A stretch of DNA of 13,208 bases from an uncultured Pedobacter sp. (lineage in GTDB: Bacteria > Bacteroidota > Bacteroidia > Sphingobacteriales > Sphingobacteriaceae): positions 1 through 13,208 of the forward strand of contig CALLKE010000037.1 of NCBI GenBank assembly GCA_938008555.1, given 5' to 3'. The notes below the pieces were generated by a model. That model did not search any database and was not told where the DNA came from. It saw only the letters and a list, made by a program, of their open reading frames with translations. Shown piece after piece: positions 1 to 6,482 of this stretch. The translations under genes and the position numbers were made by a program. Positions within the stretch are counted from its first letter, which is position 1. Each line of letters starts with the position of its first letter.

Positions 1-136
1 GGTCTACCGATATAATCCGACACAATACTATACCGCTGGCCATTAATGAGCTTGGAAATGGGGGGGTAGCTGCCGTCTTCGTACACTCAGGAGGTTACGT
101 TTTCGGTGGGTTCTTTTTCGCAGGAAGTCTCCCGAG
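1..136 (-). pseudogene. Displaced Rhs core fragment with a nonsense codon, continues past left edge
   Basis: Read on the minus strand, this stretch translates to a close copy of residues ~1118-1162 of the full-length Rhs protein (matching DNA at 2643-2778), including YEDGSYPPI and NGQRYSIVSDYIGR. The tryptophan codon TGG of the intact gene (TTWVYED) is TGA here, so the frame is broken, and no start codon is visible. The copy begins directly downstream of the stop codon of the HEAT-repeat gene, with poorer similarity in its first ~15 nt. It is most likely the remains of an Rhs core that once preceded an older toxin tip; that tip, if it survives, lies beyond the left edge. Confidence 0.85.
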
Positions 137-631
137 TTAGGACAAAATGTTCTTTGCAAGGTCAATTAATTCTTCATCACTTTCCTTTTGTAAAAAGCCC
201 TCTATAATTGGCTTTGATTGATATTTTTCGAATTGTTCTAGTGCTGTAAGAGCTGCGTACTTTAAATCAAAATCATCGAATTCAAGTATAAGCTGAAGCT
301 TTGGTAGTAACTTATCAGAGGGAAAAACTGATGCTATCTGCGCACACCAATAACGCACACTATATTCTGGGTTGTGTAGAGCTATTTCTAAATGAGGCAC
401 TACTTCTTCTGGTGAAAATTGTGTGATCACATCTTCAACAAGCTGGTAAACCCCATGCCCATCTATATAACCAAAGGAATTTAGAAATAGTGGGACGCAT
501 CTAGCGTCCTTTTTACTTAAAAAGAATTTTCTAACCTCATCATATCTATCTATTAAATCCTGAGATAATTTATCATCAGCCGGCATTGGTTGATGTTGAC
601 GTAGGAAATCTAGCGCTTCGTTTGTTGTCAT
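137..631 (-). CDS. HEAT-repeat protein, putative immunity protein for the displaced Rhs tip
   Basis: This encodes a 164-residue soluble protein without signal peptide or membrane segment. Residues ~75-155 show two to three helix-turn-helix units of HEAT type: VVPHLEIALHNPEYSVRYW, then LLPKLQLILEFDDFDLKYAAL with a following aLEqF helix. Small HEAT/ARM-like proteins are a common immunity fold in polymorphic toxin loci. The ATG overlaps the stop codon of the upstream toxin tip as TAATG, so translation is probably coupled. That tight link is the main reason to call it the cognate immunity protein; it should bind and block that tip in the cytoplasm. Its stop codon abuts another Rhs core fragment. 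The immunity function is inferred from fold and position; it could also be an orphan defence gene kept against toxins of neighbouring cells. Confidence 0.75.
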   Translation of the reverse strand: MTTNEALDFLRQHQPMPADDKLSQDLIDRYDEVRKFFLSKKDARCVPLFLNSFGYIDGHGVYQLVEDVITQFSPEEVVPHLEIALHNPEYSVRYWCAQIASVFPSDKLLPKLQLILEFDDFDLKYAALTALEQFEKYQSKPIIEGFLQKESDEELIDLAKNILS

Positions 632-1347
632 TATTTACAGCTTATTTTAGGTTTTTGAAATCCACCTTGCGCTTTATTTTGCGCTATTAACTCTTGTAAT
701 TGAGGATTAATTATGGAGCGATTGTAACCTGCATTTAAAAGTATTTTACGGACATCTTTTACATCAGCAGCTAAGTTATTACGTAATCCGACTACTGATT
801 TATCTATAGGTACTTTGTAAGTTCTTGTGAATTCGTGAAGGCTTTTTTGCATGTTAATTGTCGTACCTTTTCCATGGGAAGTGTGGCTAAGTGCATTTTG
901 TACCGCATGATGTGGGGTATGAGTTGTATTTAAACCAGATTTGATATTTGCACCTCTAACCTGATTATAAGTTCCCACAAATAAATCCTCGCCCGGACTT
1001 ACAACTTGGGGACTTAGCCCTAGTATGTCTACCCAACTATTAGAATCGCCAACATACGCATACAAATTCAGCCCACCACTTAACCCAATCGGATCCTGAG
1101 ATATATACACCCCACTGCCCGAATCATAATACCGAAACCGATTATAATACAAGCCGCCCAACTCCGCATCCTCATACTGCCCCATCTGCCTGAAAGGAAT
1201 AAATTCCTTCTCACCTTTGAAGTCCTTCAACCGACCATAAATATCATAATCAGTCTCCCAAACAACTTCACCTTGGTCATCGAAACACCGAATAGGTCTG
1301 CCGATATAATCCGAAACAATGCTGTATCGCTGGCCGTTGAGTTGTAT
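631..1347 (-). CDS. Orphan Rhs C-terminal module: Rhs core end plus His-rich toxin tip, no start codon
   Basis: The open frame of 238 codons starts directly after the stop of the neighbouring immunity gene and has no ATG in its first part; TTG at 1230 is the only nominal start before the internal Met of RQMGQYED. Its first ~110 codons repeat the Rhs core (NGQRYSIVSDYIGR to QDPIGL and WVDILGL). After DILGL the sequence switches to an unrelated tip of ~127 residues (631-1014), rich in histidines: THTPHHAVQ, SHTSHGKGTTINMQ and LHEFTRTY. The H-x2-HH ... G-x-TINM ... LHEFTRT pattern resembles His-based nuclease toxins of polymorphic systems, but I cannot name the family. Compared with the full-length gene the core lacks about 16 residues just before FIPFRQ. 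It is probably silent where it stands, but could serve as a donor that replaces the active tip by recombination in the core. Confidence 0.8.
   Translation of the reverse strand: MQLNGQRYSIVSDYIGRPIRCFDDQGEVVWETDYDIYGRLKDFKGEKEFIPFRQMGQYEDAELGGLYYNRFRYYDSGSGVYISQDPIGLSGGLNLYAYVGDSNSWVDILGLSPQVVSPGEDLFVGTYNQVRGANIKSGLNTTHTPHHAVQNALSHTSHGKGTTINMQKSLHEFTRTYKVPIDKSVVGLRNNLAADVKDVRKILLNAGYNRSIINPQLQELIAQNKAQGGFQKPKISCK
1015..1341 (-). repeat. Rhs core repeat, displaced copy
   Basis: This segment encodes NGQRYSIV... to WVDILGL and is a diverged direct copy of 2312-2689 in the full-length rhs gene. Near-identical blocks include GEVVWETDYDIYGRLK and GGLYYNRFRYYDSGSG. The first part of the copy is shared with the fragment at the left edge. 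The copies lie in the same orientation, so recombination between them would delete or exchange the intervening tip and immunity genes. Confidence 0.85.
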
Positions 1348-1953
1348 TTACTGTTGTAGTTTTTTAATAATTTCTTCGTATTCCTCTTTAGTGTATTCGT
1401 GTAAATCTGGATTTTTATCCAAATAATCTTGGAATATCTTTATCACATTACTTTTTAATGCTTCAGGTATTTCTGTAAATCTTTTATTTATTATTCTATG
1501 AAAGAAAAGAATAGACTTCTTTTTTGGAGCAATATTGGGAATCGATAAAATATATTCCCATTTGTATTCGTAGTGATTGAATTGGGGTACATCTGTAATG
1601 AATGTTATGAGACTATAAGCAACTTTTTTATTTTTTATGTTTTTTAATAAAAATCCATAGATATCGTCTGATATTATCAATCCATATCTAGTAAACATAT
1701 TGTGGATATAAGAAATGATTCCTTCCAACACAATATGATTATTATTAAAAACATCACCAATGCGTAATAGTTCTTTGGGTAAATCAGGATCTGACAATGC
1801 GTCTTTTCTAAACCAAGCATTTTCGCCGCGGCTAATTTTGTCCATTTCTTTACATAAATATTCGACTTCTTTTTCCGTCTTCTCCTTCCAATGATATTGT
1901 AAATCATCGATTAGGCTTTTCATTTCTTTATAAATCAACTCCAAGTTTTTCAT
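1348..1953 (-). CDS. Putative immunity protein for the GIY-YIG-like Rhs tip
   Basis: The predicted product is 201 residues, rich in Lys, Glu and Ile, probably all helical and cytoplasmic, without signal peptide. I do not recognise its family. I chose the ATG at 1953 (MKNLELIYKEM), which lies 1 nt after the rhs stop codon; an in-frame GTG at 1962, overlapping the rhs end, would add three residues. The position directly behind an Rhs toxin tip, the tight spacing and the low GC (10 of 60 bases in 1621-1680, against 34 of 60 in the rhs body at 3601-3660) are typical of cognate immunity genes that travel with their tip. It probably protects the cell from the nuclease at the end of the full-length Rhs. 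The displaced Rhs module starts immediately after its stop codon. Confidence 0.7.
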   Translation of the reverse strand: MKNLELIYKEMKSLIDDLQYHWKEKTEKEVEYLCKEMDKISRGENAWFRKDALSDPDLPKELLRIGDVFNNNHIVLEGIISYIHNMFTRYGLIISDDIYGFLLKNIKNKKVAYSLITFITDVPQFNHYEYKWEYILSIPNIAPKKKSILFFHRIINKRFTEIPEALKSNVIKIFQDYLDKNPDLHEYTKEEYEEIIKKLQQ

Positions 1954-1954
1954 A

Positions 1955-4900
1955 TTAACCACATTTTAATTTTGCATTTTTAACTTTCCCTGTTAGAGCC
2001 TTTTGCATTTTAGCTTCAATTTCTTCTGGAGAATAGAATGCTCTTCCTGGTTTAAGATTTCCAGGATCGTAAGAATGATAGTACAGATTGTCTTTTCTTA
2101 AATTATTTTGAAGCCCTTGTCCTTTAGCGTGATGTAAAGCTGAGCCTTCCAAATCTCTAGAAGGGATTCTTCCATCGACCTCGAGATATCTAAATGAATC
2201 AAAGTCTTTACCAACACTTCTCACATGATCCATCAGTCTTTGGGCAATTGGGTTTTTTGTAATACCGTGGTAAACAACTTTACCTTCTTTGAATAGTTGG
2301 TAATAAAAATCCAGCCCAAAAATATCGACCCAACTATTAGAGTCTTTAACATAAGAATAGAAGTTGAGCTCACCGCTTAATAACCCAATCGGATCCTGGC
2401 TGATATATATCCCACTCCCCGAATCATAATACCTAAACCGATTGTAATAGAGCCCACCCAACTCTACATCCTCATATTGCCCCATTTGCCTAAAAGGAAT
2501 AAAACATCGATCAATTTCTTCCCATATCGGCCGGCCCCAGTCATCAATACCTTTATCTCGACCTTTTAAATTCTTGAGTCTACCATAGATATCATAATCA
2601 GTCTCCCAAACAACTTCACCAGTATCATCAAAACACTGCACCGGTCTACCGATATAATCCGACACAATACTATACCGCTGGCCATTAATGAGCTTGGCAA
2701 TGGGGGGGTAGCTGCCGTCCTCATACACCCAGGTGGTGACGTTTTCGGTGGGTTCTTTTTCATACGAAATCTCACCCAGCTCGCTGGTTTGTAAAACCGG
2801 TCTTTGCTCGATGTCATAACTCCACTCATGCAAAAGCACATTGCCATCCCACAGGTAGCGGGTCATTTTCTTATGGGTGAACTTGGCTGTTCGTCTGCCT
2901 AGGGCGTCGTATTCGAAGTTGACCTTGGTGCCATTGGGTATGACGATACTTTTGAGCATCCCGTTGGCATTCCACAAGTAAGCGTAGCAACCGTGTGCCC
3001 AGCTGGTATGGGTGTCACTGTCTCGCTTAACGGGGCATTTCAATAACAGATTTCCTGAACTATTGTAATAATAATGCCATCTGGCGTCGTTGATGAGCCG
3101 GCCTCCACTTTCGTATTTGCGGTCGCTGCGATCGGCGGTTTCGTATAGGTTGCCTATCGCATCGGGTGTCTTGTGTTCTGCTTTACTCGAGTCAGGATTG
3201 GCATTCACCAATTGGTGTAAGGCATCATAGTTATATACTGCGCCTGCATATTTCCCAATCAGTGGATTAATGGCAAACTTCAACTGATTGGCCGCATTCC
3301 AGGTATACTCCCGCCGGTAGCATTCGCGGCCTAGGCCGGTTTTGACGATGTGGTCTTTGGGAAGCCCAGTTTTGTCGTATTCAAAGTGGCTTGTTACCCC
3401 GCCCGTAAAATTATAAGCCGTGGCTTGCCCGTGACAATTCCGAGCAATGTGGGCTTCCCAAAGCTGATCCTGCTGAGCAGCTTGGATATGGTTGAGCTGG
3501 CCCAATTCATTATAAGTCTGCGTAATGTCAGCTCCTAGGGTGCTGGTTATTTTTAGGCGTAATCCGTCTGCATCGTATTCCGAATTGATCACATTTTGCC
3601 CCTTGTCTCCATAGCCGCGGTCTTGCTTTTCGGCGATGATGCGGCCCTGTTCGTCTCTTTCTAGATAGGTGCGATTCTGCTCGTTGTGTGCGCTGATGAG
3701 CTGGCCCTCCTTGTTGTAGCTGTAGCTCTCCCAAGTGCCGTCAGCATAGTCGATATAACTGAGTTGCCCTTTGCCATTGTAGCGGTAGCGAATATTCATC
3801 CCGCCAGGGCCTTGCATATTGGTTACCTTACCGGCATTGCTACGTTGATAATGCTTGGTGATGCCATCAAAGCCCGTCTCCGAAATCACATGACCGGCTT
3901 GGTCACGGGTAAAAATGTACTCCTCAAGATGTTCGTTCTGTACGCGAGTTAATCGCTCCATGCGGTCGTACGTAAAATGAACGCGCTGGCTACGGCATTT
4001 CAGACCACCTGTCGCCGTATAGATATCCTCCCCTCTGACTATACGTTTCAGACTACCTAGTGGCGTATAGTCAAAAGTGGTGATGTCGCGATCCCGAGAG
4101 GATGAGCTGCAGTCGCGGTTTATCTTTGTGACCTCGTCATAGGCATTGTATGCAAACTTTTCTACGCCACCTTGTGGGGTACCTATAAGAACCACGCGTC
4201 CCAACTTGTCGTACTGGTAGCTACTGCGGGCACCTGCATGATCTTCCATGTGGGTTACTTCCCCAAGTGGATTGTAGTGCCAGTGAACTTGTTTGCCATT
4301 GCCCTTGAGTTCAGTTAGGTTGTGATGAATATCATAACTTAATTCAAGCAGATTATCCCCTTTTTTTATTGTGATAGGCAGGCCTTGTGGGTTATAGGTA
4401 TACTCGGTGCTGCGTCTGTCAGAGTGAGTGATACTTCGTAGCTGGCGGGTGCCTTCGTGGTAGAAATATATTTCTTGCTTACCCCCAGGGCTGATGTTCA
4501 TCATCAGGTTATCGTCATCATAATAGAGGAATTGCTGCATGGTTTGATCCGGGTAGGTGATACCCGTGATAAAGCCCTTTTCATTATAGTCATATCCGGT
4601 GATATCGCCATCCTCGTTCACCTCTCGGAACAATTCTCCGTGTGGTGTGTATTGCAAAATTTTGGACGCACCTAGTGGGTTTACGATGCGTGTAACTTGC
4701 TGTTTGTGATTGTAATAGTAAACAGACATGCCGCCATGTGCGTCGGTAATTCGGTTGTAACCCTTTTCGGGGAAGTAGGCTAACCGTCCCTCTTGCCATC
4801 CGCCATCACCCCAGGTGTGCACGCAGCGGTTTTGCTGATCGTATTCCCAGTAAAAGCTTTGGCCATTTCGATCAGTCTTCTTGATCATCCGATGGCCATC

Positions 4901-6130
4901 GTACTCCATTTTTGTGGATTTGTTTAGGGCGTCGGTAATGGTGATCATATTACCCTGGGAGTCGTATTGGTAGCTGACTTTTTCTTGCTTGAATCCATAT
5001 ATCACGAGCGTAGCACTGATTATATGGCCTTCGCGATCGGTTTCTATCTGAACTTTACGGCCGGCAGTATCGGTGATGTGATCAAGCGCCCCATGCTCGT
5101 AATTAAACTCAATCTGGGCAGCATCGCGCATGATGCGCGTAAGCTTATAGTACTTGGCGTTGAAGCGAGCAAAGTGATACATCAGGTCTTCTTCATGATG
5201 GTATACCTCGAAGCTTTCGTGATGGCGGGTGATGGTTACTTTTTCGGCGCGGAGATAAAAAGGTTCTCCTATGACTAATTCAGGGACAGCCGTTACCCGG
5301 CCATCGGCCATGCGTAAGCCCCAGGATTCATCTTCGGGGTAATACTGTATTTCGCGGTCGTATTGCCAGTGGCATCCGTGTCCTAATAGTCCTTTATAAG
5401 CCGAGTCAGAGTACCAGCTGCGTTTCCATTCCAAGGGAATAGCGCCGGGTAAAGTAAAGTCCATGCCATCATACACCACAGCCCCATTCACAAAGTTGAC
5501 CGGTTCAAAACCCACATGGCATAGTGACCTGTTGAGCCATTTAGGGCCTAGTGCTCCTTTGAGCACTTTAGTAATGACTTTGGTGATCTTTTTGGCTACA
5601 CCCAAAATTCCCAAGCTCACCGCTGCATTTTGGGCCATACCGACCCAGTCGGGGATATAAGGTCCCCCCACGTTTACCGGCGGGCCATTAGGAATGGGTA
5701 GAGAGTAAGAAGTAGGAGCAAAAAGTGTAGGTGTGACTTTCCAGGCTTTCTTTTTACCAGGCTGTAGGGATAAGGGTACACCTGCATCATTACAGGTCAT
5801 GATCATGTATCCTTTGGGTGCCAGGCGCCTGCCATCAGCAAACACATTTTGGCTGCCAAAGAAATTGATTGACTCGTGGCCAATAATAGGTGTCATGAGC
5901 CAGGGAGGTGTAAATAGCGGGATGTGCATAAAGGTTATCAGGATACCAGGCGTATCCGATACGCCTCGAGGCACGCCATTGATATTTACAGTCGAACCAA
6001 TGCCAGGGATGTAGGCAGTGATATCTAAAACCATCCCTATAAAAGGGTGAAAAGGATTATAGGGCGGTAAGGTGGTAAAATGGACATCCATACCGATGAC
6101 CATGGTAAATTGATTGTTAACTGGTAGCAT
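1955..6130 (-). CDS. PAAR-like Rhs effector with C-terminal GIY-YIG/URI-like nuclease tip
   Basis: This 1391-residue protein has the build of an Rhs toxin delivered by a type VI secretion apparatus. Residues ~1-120 form a PAAR-like domain (PFHPFIG, VNINGVPRG, IGHESINFFGSQNV, MTCNDAGVPLS) that would cap the secretion spike. A hydrophobic, basic stretch follows at ~165-195, then a DUF6531-like segment from ~205 (FEPVNFVNGAVVYDGMDFTL). Many YD repeats fill ~280-1160 and build the toxin cocoon. The Rhs-associated core (~1163-1273) ends QDPIGL ... WVDIFGL, the usual self-cleavage zone. The 118-residue tip resembles GIY-YIG nucleases: FYYQLF, VVYHGIT (1285-1291), Arg1298, His1302, GKDFD, LEGSAL with Glu1328 and LQNN at ~1341-1343. 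It would cut nucleic acid in target cells. The presumed immunity gene follows after 1 nt. No secretion genes lie in the window; delivery is inferred from the PAAR-like domain. Confidence 0.92.
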   Translation of the reverse strand: MLPVNNQFTMVIGMDVHFTTLPPYNPFHPFIGMVLDITAYIPGIGSTVNINGVPRGVSDTPGILITFMHIPLFTPPWLMTPIIGHESINFFGSQNVFADGRRLAPKGYMIMTCNDAGVPLSLQPGKKKAWKVTPTLFAPTSYSLPIPNGPPVNVGGPYIPDWVGMAQNAAVSLGILGVAKKITKVITKVLKGALGPKWLNRSLCHVGFEPVNFVNGAVVYDGMDFTLPGAIPLEWKRSWYSDSAYKGLLGHGCHWQYDREIQYYPEDESWGLRMADGRVTAVPELVIGEPFYLRAEKVTITRHHESFEVYHHEEDLMYHFARFNAKYYKLTRIMRDAAQIEFNYEHGALDHITDTAGRKVQIETDREGHIISATLVIYGFKQEKVSYQYDSQGNMITITDALNKSTKMEYDGHRMIKKTDRNGQSFYWEYDQQNRCVHTWGDGGWQEGRLAYFPEKGYNRITDAHGGMSVYYYNHKQQVTRIVNPLGASKILQYTPHGELFREVNEDGDITGYDYNEKGFITGITYPDQTMQQFLYYDDDNLMMNISPGGKQEIYFYHEGTRQLRSITHSDRRSTEYTYNPQGLPITIKKGDNLLELSYDIHHNLTELKGNGKQVHWHYNPLGEVTHMEDHAGARSSYQYDKLGRVVLIGTPQGGVEKFAYNAYDEVTKINRDCSSSSRDRDITTFDYTPLGSLKRIVRGEDIYTATGGLKCRSQRVHFTYDRMERLTRVQNEHLEEYIFTRDQAGHVISETGFDGITKHYQRSNAGKVTNMQGPGGMNIRYRYNGKGQLSYIDYADGTWESYSYNKEGQLISAHNEQNRTYLERDEQGRIIAEKQDRGYGDKGQNVINSEYDADGLRLKITSTLGADITQTYNELGQLNHIQAAQQDQLWEAHIARNCHGQATAYNFTGGVTSHFEYDKTGLPKDHIVKTGLGRECYRREYTWNAANQLKFAINPLIGKYAGAVYNYDALHQLVNANPDSSKAEHKTPDAIGNLYETADRSDRKYESGGRLINDARWHYYYNSSGNLLLKCPVKRDSDTHTSWAHGCYAYLWNANGMLKSIVIPNGTKVNFEYDALGRRTAKFTHKKMTRYLWDGNVLLHEWSYDIEQRPVLQTSELGEISYEKEPTENVTTWVYEDGSYPPIAKLINGQRYSIVSDYIGRPVQCFDDTGEVVWETDYDIYGRLKNLKGRDKGIDDWGRPIWEEIDRCFIPFRQMGQYEDVELGGLYYNRFRYYDSGSGIYISQDPIGLLSGELNFYSYVKDSNSWVDIFGLDFYYQLFKEGKVVYHGITKNPIAQRLMDHVRSVGKDFDSFRYLEVDGRIPSRDLEGSALHHAKGQGLQNNLRKDNLYYHSYDPGNLKPGRAFYSPEEIEAKMQKALTGKVKNAKLKCG
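2312..2778 (-). repeat. Rhs core repeat, intact copy inside the full-length rhs gene
   Basis: This part of the full-length rhs gene encodes residues ~1118-1273. It is the intact reference copy of two displaced fragments: 2643-2778 matches 1-136, and 2312-2689 matches 1015-1341. It contains about 16 residues that are absent from the displaced copy, within 2504-2560 (GIDDWGRPIWEEIDRC). That difference shows the displaced copy is not a simple recent duplication of this allele. Confidence 0.85.
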
Positions 6131-6173
6131 ATAGATATAAGGGTGACTTGGTTTATATCAAGTCGGTATTCTT

Positions 6174-6201
6174 CAATAATATCACTGAGATTCAGAAACA
6201 A
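6174..6201 (-). promoter_or_regulatory. Candidate Bacteroidota-type promoter of rhs
   Basis: On the minus strand TATTATTG (6174-6181) matches seven of eight positions of the Bacteroidota -7 box TAnnTTTG. A TTG lies 17 nt upstream (6199-6201), close to the usual -33 distance. Transcription would start about 35-40 nt before the rhs ATG. The motifs are weak and common in AT-rich DNA. Confidence 0.2.
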
Positions 6202-6274
6202 TGAAATCAAAGGATAAAAAATTTCATATTCTCTGAATAGAGCTGGCGAAGATACTACAGCGCACGGAAATTAT

Positions 6275-6410
6275 GCATGAAAAAATGTGAGTTAAGCATA
6301 CTCTCTTATGCATCCTCCAGGGCAATCGCAATGTCCATCGTTTTTGAAAACAAAAAATGCTTTCAAAAACAGTCTTCAAACAAGAATACTTCTTTTTTCA
6401 TGCGATTGCC
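6275..6410. repeat. Cluster of nested and overlapping perfect inverted repeats
   Basis: Three perfect inverted repeats lie within 136 bp. GCATGAAAAAA at 6275-6285 pairs with TTTTTTCATGC at 6393-6403 (11 bp). GGCAATCGCA at 6321-6330 pairs with TGCGATTGCC at 6401-6410 (10 bp). GTTTTTGAAA at 6340-6349 pairs with TTTCAAAAAC at 6361-6370 (10 bp, 11-nt loop). The first two pairs share bases 6401-6403 and so cannot both form fully, while the third nests inside either. No target duplication is evident. It may be a small non-autonomous element, a structured RNA, or a relic of the rhs leader or subtilase trailer; the function is unknown. Confidence 0.7.
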
Positions 6411-6482
6411 ATCGGTGTATACTCCTTTCAATGGAAAAAGATTAGGAATTAAACCCTGTATCATTGATTAATAAAGAGCCTC

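Larger units (their letters stand above)
6131..6482. other. Intergenic region between subtilase end and rhs start
   Basis: This 352-bp stretch lies upstream of rhs and downstream of the subtilase gene, both on the minus strand. It holds the inverted-repeat cluster at 6275-6410. It also holds two short perfect inverted repeats near the rhs start: GACTTG/CAAGTC at 6145-6150 and 6159-6164, and ATGAAAT/ATTTCAT at 6201-6207 and 6221-6227. A 64-codon plus-strand frame at 6277-6471 crosses the repeats and has no recognisable content, so I do not call it a gene. I see no clear U-tailed terminator for the subtilase gene. Confidence 0.6.

Noticed and set aside
3350..6014. Plus-strand frames inside the rhs gene
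   Set aside because: All are antisense to the continuous 1391-codon Rhs frame with clear YD repeats and show no independent domain.
6145..6164. GACTTG/CAAGTC inverted repeat just upstream of the rhs start as an operator
   Set aside because: Only 6 bp of stem in AT-rich DNA; one such repeat is expected by chance and no regulator is nearby.
6277..6471. Plus-strand frame of 64 codons in the intergenic region
   Set aside because: It runs through the inverted-repeat cluster, has no recognisable domain and no supporting start signals; the coding look is better explained by repeat sequence.
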